From: an uncultured Candidatus Melainabacteria bacterium
Lineage (GTDB): Bacteria; Cyanobacteriota; Vampirovibrionia; Gastranaerophilales; Gastranaerophilaceae
DNA length: 31,266 nucleotides
Direction of reading: 5' to 3'
Assembly (NCBI GenBank): GCA_934757275.1
Contig: CAKVLN010000014.1
Span: forward strand, 1 to 31,266
Position numbers and translations under genes: made by a program
In this document: positions 7,509 through 15,053 of the stretch, piece after piece
Numbering within the stretch: position 1 is the stretch's first letter
Layout: every line of letters starts with the position of its first letter
The notes under the pieces: model-generated
The model's database searches: none
What the model saw: only the letters and a program-made list of their open reading frames with translations
Told to the model about the DNA's origin: nothing

Positions 7509-8093
7509 ATGAAAACAGAAAAATTAAATAAACTTAAACAAGATTGTTTAACTTGCAAAAAATGCATATTAGGCGAAACTCGCAATAATATTGTTTTTTC
7601 CGACGGTAATCCAGAAAGCGCAAAGGCGATTTTAATTGGCGAAGCCCCTGGTGAAAATGAGGATAAAACTGGAACACCTTTTGTTGGAAGAGCAGGCAAA
7701 CTTCTAAACGAATTTCTGGAAAAAGCTGGAATTTCTAGAGAAAAAGACTTGTATATTATTAACACAGTAAAATGCAGACCGCCTAAAAACAGAGTTCCTT
7801 CTGACGAAGAAAAAAAACTTTGCGAAGATTATCTTTTGCAACAGATTGAAATAATTAATCCAGAAATCATGATTTTTTGTGGTGCAACTGCTTTAAAATC
7901 GTTTTACGACAAAAAAGTTGCGATTTCAAAAATCAGAGGCGAGGTTTTGGAGATTGAAATTGGTGGCAAAACGAGAAAATGCATTCCAATTTTCCACCCT
8001 TCGTATTTGCTAAGATACCATTCTTTAGAGGAAGGTAGCCCAAGATATTATATGCTTGAAGATTTAAAGAAAATTAAAAATCTTATCAAATAA
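7509..8093 (+). CDS. Uracil-DNA glycosylase, Fe-S type (family 4/5-like)
   Basis: Removes uracil from DNA, starting base-excision repair of deaminated cytosine. The 194 residues show the family order: N-terminal cysteines of the iron-sulfur cluster (CLTCKKC), the active-site motif GEAPGENED, FVGRAGKLLNEFLE, then INTVKCRPPKNR with a further cysteine, a fourth cysteine in KLCEDYL, and the C-terminal HPSYLLR motif. These fit the thermophile-type/bacterial family 4 better than Ung. ATG 7509 has a G-rich ribosome binding site (GGTGAGGG) 6 bases upstream. It is followed by its own terminator. Confidence 0.94.
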   Translation: MKTEKLNKLKQDCLTCKKCILGETRNNIVFSDGNPESAKAILIGEAPGENEDKTGTPFVGRAGKLLNEFLEKAGISREKDLYIINTVKCRPPKNRVPSDEEKKLCEDYLLQQIEIINPEIMIFCGATALKSFYDKKVAISKIRGEVLEIEIGGKTRKCIPIFHPSYLLRYHSLEEGSPRYYMLEDLKKIKNLIK

Positions 8094-8103
8094 ATAAGTT
8101 TGG

Positions 8104-8134
8104 TAGCTGGTGCAAATTGTGCCAGCTATTTTTT
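8104..8134 (+). terminator. Terminator after the uracil-DNA glycosylase gene
   Basis: TAGCTGG (8104-8110) pairs with CCAGCTA (8122-8128), followed by TTTTTT. A second copy of the right half, CCAGCTATTTTTTAAC, recurs at 8167-8182 without a left arm; it overlaps the ssrA -35 region and looks like a partial duplication. Confidence 0.85.
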
Positions 8135-8181
8135 AACAAGAGGAAATTTCTATTTTGCTCTTACACCAGCTATTTTTTAAC

Positions 8182-8210
8182 TTGAAAAACTCTCTTTAAT
8201 CGATTATACT
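8182..8210 (+). promoter_or_regulatory. Promoter of ssrA
   Basis: -35 TTGAAA (8182-8187), exactly 17 bases, -10 TATACT (8205-8210). The predicted start near 8217 leaves a short precursor leader before the mature tmRNA 5' end at 8245, to be removed by RNase P. Confidence 0.8.
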
Positions 8211-8244
8211 GTATTTACGAACCTTGAAAAACTTTTGTAAATAT

Positions 8245-8637
8245 GGGGATGTACTGGTTTTGACGCCGTGATTGGTAGATCCTGATTGCGAGTACGGGCG
8301 CTGTTCCCGTTTATCAACGAGCAAAACAAATTAAATGACAACAAAGTTGTTTCATTAGACGCTTTCAGAGCTCAAAAGCTTGCTGCTTAATTGGCAGCGT
8401 GTCCCTCTAATTTGACCAGCTTGCCGTTAAATTAGATGAAAACATGCAAGATGCAGTGCGCAAATGATGGTATGCGTATCAAGTTTAACCATTGGAGGTT
8501 AGGCTTCCGCAAAAAGTCTTTGGCTTAATCTAGGTTTTGTAACTTTCCTTATTAAGTCGAGCTAATAAGTTACTACACTCGTAGATGTTAGTTTTTATCC
8601 ACGATGGACGTGGGTTCGACTCCCACCATCTCCACCA
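8245..8637 (+). ncRNA. ssrA: tmRNA (one-piece)
   Basis: Rescues stalled ribosomes by acting as tRNA-Ala and then mRNA. The 5' end GGGGATG pairs with CATCTCC near the 3' end (one G-U pair) to form the acceptor stem. The T arm GTGGG-TTCGACT-CCCAC is intact and CCA is encoded (8635-8637). The tag frame ends with codons for VVSLDAFRAQKLAA and TAA at 8389-8391; the frame is open back to about 8317, so the resume codon is not certain. The LAA ending is the canonical protease signal. The single-piece form, unlike the permuted two-piece tmRNA of some cyanobacteria, has 5' and 3' ends in normal order. Confidence 0.96.
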
Positions 8638-8650
8638 TATAAGTATCAGA

Positions 8651-8680
8651 CGAACCCTTTCTGCTTTGCAGGTGGGTTCG
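8651..8680 (+). terminator. Hairpin after ssrA
   Basis: CGAACCC (8651-8657) pairs with GGGTTCG (8674-8680), and CTGC/GCAG forms an inner stem with a TTT loop. A run of T does not follow, so it may be a processing or weak termination structure. The right arm GTGGGTTCG repeats part of the tmRNA T arm (about 8609-8618). Confidence 0.55.
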
Positions 8681-8693
8681 CAGTTGTGATAAA

Positions 8694-8713
8694 AATGTAA
8701 ATCAATTTACATT
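8694..8713. promoter_or_regulatory. Palindromic operator-like site 1
   Basis: Perfect 9-bp arms AATGTAAAT and ATTTACATT separated by CA. It lies 24 bases upstream of the -35 of the unit starting at 8797 and shares the ATGTAAA half-site with site 2. Confidence 0.55.
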
Positions 8714-8736
8714 GGCAAAGGAAGAGATAAACACAC

Positions 8737-8765
8737 TTGACAAAATAATGTATTTTTGGTAATCT
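8737..8765 (+). promoter_or_regulatory. Promoter of the 8797-12241 unit
   Basis: Perfect -35 TTGACA (8737-8742), exactly 17 bases, -10 TAATCT (8760-8765). The predicted transcript start falls inside palindromic site 2, so a bound regulator would block initiation. Confidence 0.8.
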
Positions 8766-8785
8766 GTTTTATGTAAACATAAAAC
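8766..8785. promoter_or_regulatory. Palindromic operator-like site 2 over the start site
   Basis: Perfect 9-bp arms GTTTTATGT and ACATAAAAC around AA, directly behind the -10 box and ending one base before the GGAGG of the first gene. The XRE domain protein encoded by the second gene of the unit is the obvious candidate binder (inference). Confidence 0.6.
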
Positions 8786-8796
8786 GGAGGTTTTTC

Positions 8797-9585
8797 GTGG
8801 AAAACAACAAGTTTAATTTTGATGAAGAGCTATTAAGAGCAGTTGCGATAAGTATTTCAGAAGGTATTGGAATAGATTTTATTGATGCTAGAAAGCAATT
8901 AGATACATATACTAAAAATAGCTCACCAACTTTGATCTGGGATTTGATAAATTCCAACCTCAAAAAAAGACTTGGAGAAGATTATGCTTGCATTTATAAG
9001 AAACAACGAGGAATTTGGGAATTCTTACTAATAGTTGACAAGAAAGCTAAAAAAGTTATAACCATAATGCGTGAAAACCGTTTAAAAGCTATTATTAAGC
9101 ACCCCTATAAAAATAAAAAACATTATTCGGCAGCACTAGCTTTATTAAATGAGTGTTTGAAACCAAGACAACGCAAGTTGGTAAATATACCTTTAAATAG
9201 AGAGGATAGCAATTTTTTACAAGAGCTCTCTCAAGAACTTTGTTCTGAAATAGAACAAAATATGCTTAAAGAAAGTTTATATAGTATTTTGTCTTTTAAT
9301 TCATCTTCTGGTGTTATGACCGCTTTTAATGCGAATTTCTTAACGAAAAATTTAGAAGTTTCAAAAGTAATTTCTCTAAACGAATACATGCCAAAGAAAA
9401 ATTACGACACGGTTGTCGCAGATATGGAAAAGTCGGAAGATGTTCAAGATATACCTCTAACATTAAAACCTGCTGCGTATATCAAAAAGCAAGCTAAAGA
9501 AGAACTTGAAACAAAAGAAAACCTTGAGATTAAAACAACGCAAACCGAGAATCCTGCAAAGAATAATGCAAACGGAGATAAATAA
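8797..9585 (+). CDS. Unknown 262-aa protein, first gene of XRE-ImmA/HEPN unit
   Basis: Function not recognised. GTG start with GGAGG 6 bases upstream. Residues about 1-200 look globular: helices (ELLRAVAISISEGIG), then a beta-rich core (DYACIYKKQRGIWEFLLIVD, KVITIMRENR), then YSAALALLNECLKPRQR. The last ~50 residues are Lys/Glu/Thr-rich and probably disordered. No catalytic motif or membrane segment is visible. It may belong to a domain-of-unknown-function family found beside ImmA/IrrE peptidases (DUF5986 comes to mind, unverified). It ends 2 bases before the next start, so it is co-transcribed and probably translationally coupled. Being soluble and next to a metallopeptidase-regulator, it could be that enzyme's substrate or partner (inference). 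Confidence 0.8.
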   Translation: MENNKFNFDEELLRAVAISISEGIGIDFIDARKQLDTYTKNSSPTLIWDLINSNLKKRLGEDYACIYKKQRGIWEFLLIVDKKAKKVITIMRENRLKAIIKHPYKNKKHYSAALALLNECLKPRQRKLVNIPLNREDSNFLQELSQELCSEIEQNMLKESLYSILSFNSSSGVMTAFNANFLTKNLEVSKVISLNEYMPKKNYDTVVADMEKSEDVQDIPLTLKPAAYIKKQAKEELETKENLEIKTTQTENPAKNNANGDK

Positions 9586-9587
9586 AA

Positions 9588-10745
9588 ATGGCTAAAAAAT
9601 TTAATGGTCAACGATTAAGACAAGCTCGTTTATATAACGGTTTGTCAATAAATGAGTTGGCAAATATATTAGGTGTAACAAAACAGGCTATATCCCAATA
9701 TGAAACTCAAAATGTAACTCCTGATTTTGAAAAAATGCGAATTATAACGGAAAAATTAAATTTCCCATCTTCTTACTTTTTTCAAGAAGACATTTATGAA
9801 GTAAATTCAAAAACAACATATTTTAGAGCCTTATTATCTGCAAATAAAAATGCAAGATTACAACAACAGATCAAACTAAAACACTTGGCAATAATATATC
9901 AGGTGTTAAATAAATATTTGGAATTTCCTGCTTTAAATATTCCGAAAATTAAATATAAAAATGAACTTGATTTTGAACAAATAGCATTAGACCTTAGAAA
10001 TTGCTGGGAAATAGGTGAGAAACCTATTGATAATATTTCTTATCTGCTTGAAAAAAATGGAATAATTGTTGCTTCTTATCCTGTAAATCATGATAACATT
10101 GATGCATATAGTCAAAAAATTAAGGTAGAAGATCAAGATAGATATATTATTGTTCTTTCAAATGATAAGAATTTAGCTGCAAGAAGCAATTTTGATGCAG
10201 CCCATGAATTAGGACATATTTTATTACATGATTGGAATCTTGATTTGGAAGAATTGCCTAGAGAAGATTTTAAACAACAAGAAAGAGAAGCTAATTATTT
10301 TGCAGCAGCTTTTCTATTGCCTAAAAATGCTTTTTTGCGTGATGTTAGTTTATACCCAAAAGATTTAAAATATTATATTGAACTAAAAAAGAAATGGAAA
10401 GTTTCTATATCTGCAATGCTTATTCGAGCAAATCGTTTAGGTGTAATTTCAGATAATCAATATCAATATTTGATGAAGCAAATGGCTATAAATAATTGGA
10501 GAAAACGTGAGCCATTGGATAATATTCTAATAAAACAAGAGCCAATTCTTTTGAATAAATCTATTGAAATTTTAATGCAAAATAATATTTTCAATGCTAA
10601 AGAATTTATGGAAGAATTAACTAAAAATAAATTATCTATGAAACCAGAACAAGTTGAACTATTACTTAATTTGGACAAAGGTACATTATTTATTGAAGAA
10701 GAAAAAGAATCCATTACTTCAATTATAAAAATAAGAGAGGCTTAA
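9588..10745 (+). CDS. XRE-family HTH plus ImmA/IrrE metallopeptidase
   Basis: A regulator-protease in one chain. Residues about 6-60 form an XRE helix-turn-helix (RLRQARLYNGLSINELANIL, TKQAISQYE). Residues about 180-260 hold an ImmA/IrrE zinc peptidase with HELGH at 206-210 and the downstream ligand region REANYFAAAFLLP (E234). In ICEBs1 and Deinococcus, proteins of this class relieve repression by cleaving a regulator. Here the DNA-binding and protease parts are fused, as in many toxin-antitoxin and stress loci. The C-terminal ~120 residues are helical without a known signature. Shine-Dalgarno GGAGA lies about 9 bases before ATG 9588. It sits between the unknown 262-aa gene and the HEPN-like gene. 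Confidence 0.93.
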   Translation: MAKKFNGQRLRQARLYNGLSINELANILGVTKQAISQYETQNVTPDFEKMRIITEKLNFPSSYFFQEDIYEVNSKTTYFRALLSANKNARLQQQIKLKHLAIIYQVLNKYLEFPALNIPKIKYKNELDFEQIALDLRNCWEIGEKPIDNISYLLEKNGIIVASYPVNHDNIDAYSQKIKVEDQDRYIIVLSNDKNLAARSNFDAAHELGHILLHDWNLDLEELPREDFKQQEREANYFAAAFLLPKNAFLRDVSLYPKDLKYYIELKKKWKVSISAMLIRANRLGVISDNQYQYLMKQMAINNWRKREPLDNILIKQEPILLNKSIEILMQNNIFNAKEFMEELTKNKLSMKPEQVELLLNLDKGTLFIEEEKESITSIIKIREA

Positions 10746-10771
10746 TTTTGCAATAATAAAGGAATATAATA

Positions 10772-12241
10772 ATGGATTATAATGAATGTGTACAAAAAAT
10801 AAGCAACGAAGAAGATAAGATTCTATTTGAAGAATGTTTAAAAATAGTTGAATGTGGGCAATATAGAGCTGCCTACATTCTTATTTGGATAGCTTGTGTG
10901 GAATCAATAATTAGACGTTTTAAAGACATAATGCAATTTGATAACGAAGCAGGGAAGTTGTATGGCAAGATAACCAAAATAGAAGAAGGAAGACAGGCAA
11001 CTGATAAAAATGTTATTTCGTATGCAAAAAAATACGGGTTTATAGATGATATAGAACATACCAAATTATTAAATATATATCAACTTAGATGTATTTTTGT
11101 GCATCCATATAATCAATCTCCTTCAAAAGAAGAGTTAGATGCTGCTATTTCTAATGTAGTAGATATAGTTTTAGCTAAACCTTTATTACTTACTAAAGGA
11201 TACATATCTAGAGAATTGGAAAAACTTACAACAAAAAAAGAGTATATAGGTGACTATTCTGATGCTATTGTCAGTTATGCCGAAGAATTTTATCAAAAAA
11301 TAGATAAAACTTTATTTGAATATTTTATAGAAAAATATTGGAAAGCATTAGAAACTTTTGTTTATAAACCCGAACAAAAAATCTTTCTAAGTAGGGGGAT
11401 GCTAATAACAAAATATTTATTATCTAAATACGGGCAGGATTTAATTAAAGCAAATTCTTTTCATGAGATTGTTCTAGCAAATGACTTCGTTCCTTTGTAC
11501 GTTTTAACCGAACCAGATTTATATAATGAATTAAATGGTAGAACACAAGATACAATTGTAGCAAATGCCATTAACTCTGAACAGTATAAATACTACAAAA
11601 TAAAATTACTTGAACCTTTATATATAAATGAATGTTTGTCACAAGAAAATAAGACATTGGTTAAAAATTGTTTATCTATTCTCACAATTGAAGATGCTGA
11701 ACGATATAATTTTTCATTATTTTCTGTTTATGAGCAGATTATTGCAAAATTAAAATCTTATAATTGGTATGAACAATCACCCGCTATAAAGTTTATTCGT
11801 AGAAGATCAATATCAGAGTTATATAGTTTAACAGAAATACAACAAGAAATCTTAGGTCGAAATATTCTGCAAGTTGCTAATGGTAATGAAAAGGAAGCAA
11901 ACAATTATTTGGACGAAATTAAGAATAATCCAAATAATTATCCTGTTTCATATATAAAGGGAATTATTTTTGAAATCTTTATAAATGAACAAAATCTTAT
12001 TAGATACAAGGAAGGTAAAATTAAAGAAATAATTGAAATAATAGAAAAACTTAGCAATGAATCATTGGAGACAATTATAAATGAACTTTTAAGATTGTTA
12101 GAGAATGGCAACTACAAATATTGTATTGATAACTATGAGGATATTATAAATTCTAAGTTTTTGAAAAATTGTCTAAAATTTGCACCAATAATTAATTTAT
12201 TGGAACAAAAATTTGATTCAGAAACCAATATAGATAAGTAA
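10772..12241 (+). CDS. Large protein with N-terminal HEPN-like domain
   Basis: 489 residues, no membrane segment. The first ~135 residues resemble HEPN/DUF4145-type domains: a helix with YRAAYILIWIACVESIIRRF, then QLRCIFVHPYNQSP, which contains R106-x4-H111, the catalytic signature of HEPN ribonucleases. The remaining ~350 residues are predicted helical and are not recognised; repeated Leu/Ile/Asn/Lys-rich stretches suggest a helical scaffold or sensor. It starts 26 bases after the XRE-ImmA gene with AAAGGA upstream and shares its AT-richness. With a protease-regulator beside it, a regulated RNase (toxin or phage defence effector) is a reasonable hypothesis but not proven. Confidence 0.85.
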   Translation: MDYNECVQKISNEEDKILFEECLKIVECGQYRAAYILIWIACVESIIRRFKDIMQFDNEAGKLYGKITKIEEGRQATDKNVISYAKKYGFIDDIEHTKLLNIYQLRCIFVHPYNQSPSKEELDAAISNVVDIVLAKPLLLTKGYISRELEKLTTKKEYIGDYSDAIVSYAEEFYQKIDKTLFEYFIEKYWKALETFVYKPEQKIFLSRGMLITKYLLSKYGQDLIKANSFHEIVLANDFVPLYVLTEPDLYNELNGRTQDTIVANAINSEQYKYYKIKLLEPLYINECLSQENKTLVKNCLSILTIEDAERYNFSLFSVYEQIIAKLKSYNWYEQSPAIKFIRRRSISELYSLTEIQQEILGRNILQVANGNEKEANNYLDEIKNNPNNYPVSYIKGIIFEIFINEQNLIRYKEGKIKEIIEIIEKLSNESLETIINELLRLLENGNYKYCIDNYEDIINSKFLKNCLKFAPIINLLEQKFDSETNIDK

Positions 12242-12292
12242 AAGAAATCCATATATGGAAATATACATTCTATCACTATTGTTAAGAAGAGC

Positions 12293-12610
12293 TTAGTGCA
12301 ACAAACCTTTCAAAATCTTATGAGCAATAAGAATTTCTTCTTCGCTTGCTGTTTTGAGCATTGAGTATATATCTGATAATAATTCTTCTGTTGTTTTGAT
12401 GTGTGTTATATCTAACATTTCTGCCACATCAACCCCGAACACTTTTGCATAATTTTCAACCAGTTCTGCTGACGGATAGTTTTTACCAGTTTCAATACAG
12501 CTTTGGTGTTTTGTTGCAATACCAACTTTTTCGGCTAGTTCAGATTGTTTTAAGCCGTTTTTAGTTCTTAATTCTTGTATCCTTTTTCCAAGTAGTTTTT
12601 TAAGTTCCAT
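12293..12610 (-). CDS. XRE-family transcriptional regulator
   Basis: 105 residues: an N-terminal helix-turn-helix (LGKRIQELRTKNGLKQSELA, then HQSCIETGKNYPSAELVENY) followed by a short helical tail (TTEELLSDIYSML...EEEILIAHKILKGLL), possibly for dimerisation. ATG 12610 is preferred, with GGGG upstream; ATG 12628 has no ribosome binding site. It is divergent from the gene at 12770 with a 159-base shared control region containing a large imperfect dyad, so it probably represses both. It also converges on the HEPN-like gene. Confidence 0.88.
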   Translation of the reverse strand: MELKKLLGKRIQELRTKNGLKQSELAEKVGIATKHQSCIETGKNYPSAELVENYAKVFGVDVAEMLDITHIKTTEELLSDIYSMLKTASEEEILIAHKILKGLLH

Positions 12611-12680
12611 GATAAACCCCACTTTCATGTTATGAAGTCAACAATTCTCATAAACACTTTTTGAGGTTATACAGTTTGTA

Positions 12681-12727
12681 AATAATCGTTGTTTATTATA
12701 GACTGACAATAAATAACGAGGATTATT
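12681..12727. promoter_or_regulatory. Large imperfect dyad between divergent genes
   Basis: Left arm AATAATCGTTGTTTATT (12681-12697) and right arm AATAAATAACGAGGATTATT (12708-12727) are inverted copies differing by a 2-base indel and one substitution. The site is centred between the XRE regulator and the 12770 gene and is a likely operator for the regulator. Confidence 0.6.
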
Positions 12728-12769
12728 TAGGAATAAATCCTTGTTAAAAGTAAATAAGAAAGGTGGGTT

Positions 12770-13486
12770 ATGAAAAATCAATATGCAGGTGATGTTGGAG
12801 ATTATACAAAGTTAGGTCTTTTAAGAGGTCTTGAAAAAGCAGGGTTCAGCGTAGGTTTAAACTGGTATTTAACACCGGATGAGCCTGAACACTCCAAGAC
12901 ATTCACTGACGGTAAGCACACAAAATTCTTAGAATGTGATTGTGATACTCCAGATATTGATTTACATTGTGCCTTACAAAAAATTGGACTAAGTAAAAAT
13001 CGTTCAGTCAAAAGACTTGAGGGTGCAAAACTATTTGAAAACGCATTATTTTGGAATGAATTATTGGACGCTAAACATCGTGCTAAATGGCATTTGGAAG
13101 CCTTGAAAAAATTGTATAAGCAAGATGTAATTTTTTTAGATCCTGATAATGGACTTGAAGTAAAAAGCACAAAACCTTGTTCAAAAAATGGAAACAAATA
13201 CACTACTTATAAGGAAGCTGCAGATTATTATTCTCATGGTGCGACAGTAATAATTTATAATCACAGAGATAGAAAACCAGAAGACGAATATTTAAAAAGA
13301 TTTTATCGATTTAAAGATATGGAAGAAACGAAAAATGCAAAGATGTTTTATTTAAGAGCGTCAAGATATTCGGTAAGAGATTATTTATTTTTGGTTCAAG
13401 AAAGACATTTTTCTGACTTAGAAATGGCTATTAATAATTTCTTGGCTACTGAATGGTGTCGTTATCTCAAAATGTATCTTCTTTGA
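12770..13486 (+). CDS. Conserved hypothetical protein (KNQYxGDxxDY family)
   Basis: 238 residues, function unknown. The N-terminus MKNQYAGDVGDYTKLGLLRG resembles a family of uncharacterised proteins starting with KNQYFGD-type sequence and often found in accessory regions. The middle has VIFLDPDNGLEV, reminiscent of an acidic substrate-binding or metal-binding loop in Rossmann-like enzymes, followed by VIIYNHRDRKP. No membrane segment. A good ribosome binding site (AAAGGTGGG) precedes ATG 12770. The divergent XRE gene suggests a repressible, conditionally harmful or accessory function (inference). Confidence 0.8.
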   Translation: MKNQYAGDVGDYTKLGLLRGLEKAGFSVGLNWYLTPDEPEHSKTFTDGKHTKFLECDCDTPDIDLHCALQKIGLSKNRSVKRLEGAKLFENALFWNELLDAKHRAKWHLEALKKLYKQDVIFLDPDNGLEVKSTKPCSKNGNKYTTYKEAADYYSHGATVIIYNHRDRKPEDEYLKRFYRFKDMEETKNAKMFYLRASRYSVRDYLFLVQERHFSDLEMAINNFLATEWCRYLKMYLL

Positions 13487-13524
13487 CAAGAAAAATATTT
13501 CCCGTTTAATACTTTGTACCATTT

Positions 13525-13540
13525 GTTGGGCGTTAAGCCC
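13525..13540. repeat. Partial family A palindrome
   Basis: GTTGGGC GT TAA GCCC: the left arm is intact and the right arm ends CCCCA instead of CCCAAC. It marks the 3' side of the 12770 gene, in a gap (13487-13696) with otherwise plain AT-rich sequence. Confidence 0.5.
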
Positions 13541-13620
13541 CATTCTAATTAAGTTTTTAAAAGGTATAGTTTTTTGTATTTTGCCAACCTTTTTATACCA
13601 CAATGTATAAAGATATAAAA

Positions 13621-13642
13621 AGAGGGTTAAAATTAACCCTCT
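13621..13642 (-). terminator. Terminator on the minus strand
   Basis: Perfect palindrome AGAGGGTTAA-AA-TTAACCCTCT. On the minus strand it is followed by TTTTTATATC, so it would end transcripts of the remnant gene at 13697-14302; the plus side lacks an adjacent T-run. Confidence 0.75.
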
Positions 13643-13696
13643 CTCAAAATTGGTGTTTTTATTGAAATTTAGCCTTACAAGGTATAAAGAATATTG

Positions 13697-14326
13697 TTAA
13701 ATGTTATAAAACTTGAAATTATAACCACCGTTATTTGTTTTAATCATTCTGCCATAACCTTGATTAGCAAGATTTTCAAGTGCTATTTGAGCATTTTCTT
13801 TGCTTTTGTATCTTGTTGTATTTTTCTTGAATAATTTTGAGGGTGAAATTATGTCTACCTCTTTTGTTTTTAATAAGTTCAAGGTATATTCTTCAAGAGA
13901 ATTTATGTTTAAGCATTCATTCAAGATTTTTTTAAAACTATCAATAAAATATTGACTCAATTTAATTGCATTTTCTACAGTTTTGGCGTCAATTTCTTTT
14001 TCTCCAAAATTGTCAATACAATGCAGAATTAATGCAAATCTCGCAACATAATCTGTTTGTTTTTGAAGATAATTTTTTATTAAATCACTTTGTTTGTTAT
14101 CCCGTTTTTGCCTAGCTATTTCTTCAACAAAATCATCAAAAACTTTCTGTGCTTTAGAACTAAAGTGATATATACTAATTGGCATATTATACAATTTATC
14201 GTAGATATCTTTTATTAACGCAGAATCAAATTCATTTTCGCTATAATAAACCTTGCCTGTTGAAAGATAATCCGAGCATGCAAACAACCAGCGTTCAATC
14301 ATTCCATTGTAAGAATCATAAGCTTT
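13697..14326 (-). pseudogene. C-terminal remnant of a DUF3987-type protein
   Basis: The frame encodes about 200 residues (NGMIERWLFACSDYLSTGKV, then a long helical region) that resemble the C-terminal third of DUF3987 (primase-helicase-associated, mobile-element) proteins. In such proteins the NGMIERWLFA-like segment lies deep inside the chain, after the ATPase part. Here the coding frame reads back through AYDSYNG to the edge of the family A palindrome at 14327-14350, and a stop follows within the repeat-flanking sequence. The N-terminal ATPase region is missing. Whether the ATG at 14302 is used is unknown. This is likely a dead mobile-element fragment. Confidence 0.65.
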
Positions 14327-14350
14327 GTAGGTTGGGCATACCTGCCCAAC
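14327..14350. repeat. Family A palindrome with ATACCT loop, copy 1
   Basis: The core GTTGGGCATACCTGCCCAAC is preceded by GTAG; the 24 bases are identical to 29107-29130. It sits exactly at the truncated edge of the DUF3987-type remnant and just past the stop codon of the radical SAM gene. Confidence 0.85.
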
Positions 14351-14363
14351 AGATTTCTACGCT

Positions 14364-14990
14364 CTAGTATCCGTTTGTTATAAATTCTCTATTACGAAAT
14401 TTTGCGCCTAGCGAGGTTGCAATTTTTTCACACACATCAGCGTCAACCTTATGAATTTTATCAAACCCAGTTACAACGCTTGCAGACACGTCCATGCCAG
14501 CATCAACACAAGCTTTTATAAACTTCTGCACTTCTTCATAAGCGTTTTTGATTTTTGGTTTACAAATTTCGTCATACTGTTCTTCATTTGATGCATTCAA
14601 GCTTACAGAAACCGCATCAATAAGTCCTTTAAACTCCTCGGCTACATTAGTTTTATAAATAGCATTTGCATGTCCATTTGTATTTACACGAATTTTTATA
14701 TAAGGATAATTTTTTCTCAAATACTTACAAAATTCCTTCATCATTTCTCGTCTTAAAAATGGTTCGCCATAACCACAAAATACCACTTCCTTTGGACGGT
14801 CGAATTTTTGGAACTGCTCAATAATATCTTCTAGGGTATAATTATCATCATGCCACATCTCTGCACCACAAACATCGTCCTTTTGCTCTCTCAAGCAAAA
14901 GATACAAGAATTTGTGCAAGAGTTTGTCAAATTTACATAAACTACCTCTGGTGATTTTTCTTCATTTATTGAATAAACTAATGTGTACAT
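14364..14990 (-). CDS. Radical SAM protein, TatD-associated type
   Basis: 208-residue radical S-adenosylmethionine enzyme. The Fe4S4-binding motif is CTNSCIFC (C-x3-C-x2-C), followed by the SAM-binding GYGEPFLRREMM and a beta strand VRVNTNG. The length and N-terminus (VVYVNLTNSC) fit the small subfamily often encoded beside or fused to TatD; tatD itself is not in the window. Reaction unknown. It has its own extended -10 promoter at 15011-15019, and its 3' end abuts a family A palindrome. Confidence 0.88.
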   Translation of the reverse strand: MYTLVYSINEEKSPEVVYVNLTNSCTNSCIFCLREQKDDVCGAEMWHDDNYTLEDIIEQFQKFDRPKEVVFCGYGEPFLRREMMKEFCKYLRKNYPYIKIRVNTNGHANAIYKTNVAEEFKGLIDAVSVSLNASNEEQYDEICKPKIKNAYEEVQKFIKACVDAGMDVSASVVTGFDKIHKVDADVCEKIATSLGAKFRNREFITNGY

Positions 14991-15010
14991 AATTTTCTCC
15001 CTATAAAGCC

Positions 15011-15019
15011 ATTATAGCA
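15011..15019 (-). promoter_or_regulatory. Extended -10 of the radical SAM gene
   Basis: TGCTATAAT on the minus strand, with no good -35. The transcript would start about 14 bases before the ATG at 14990. The same nonamer precedes the genes at 17620 and 21498, so it looks like a habitual promoter form in this genome. Confidence 0.7.
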
Positions 15020-15053
15020 CAAAATGCCATTTGAGAAATTTATTATAATTCGT

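Noticed and set aside
8601..8640. A separate tRNA gene with GTTCGACTCC T-loop
   Set aside because: The T arm belongs to the tmRNA; its acceptor stem pairs with GGGGATG at 8245, not with a nearby tRNA 5' half.
8638..14350. Genomic island integrated at the 3' end of ssrA
   Set aside because: ssrA is a common integration site, but no integrase is present and no second copy of the tmRNA 3' end (with TCTCCACCA) is found to the right, so there is no att-site evidence.
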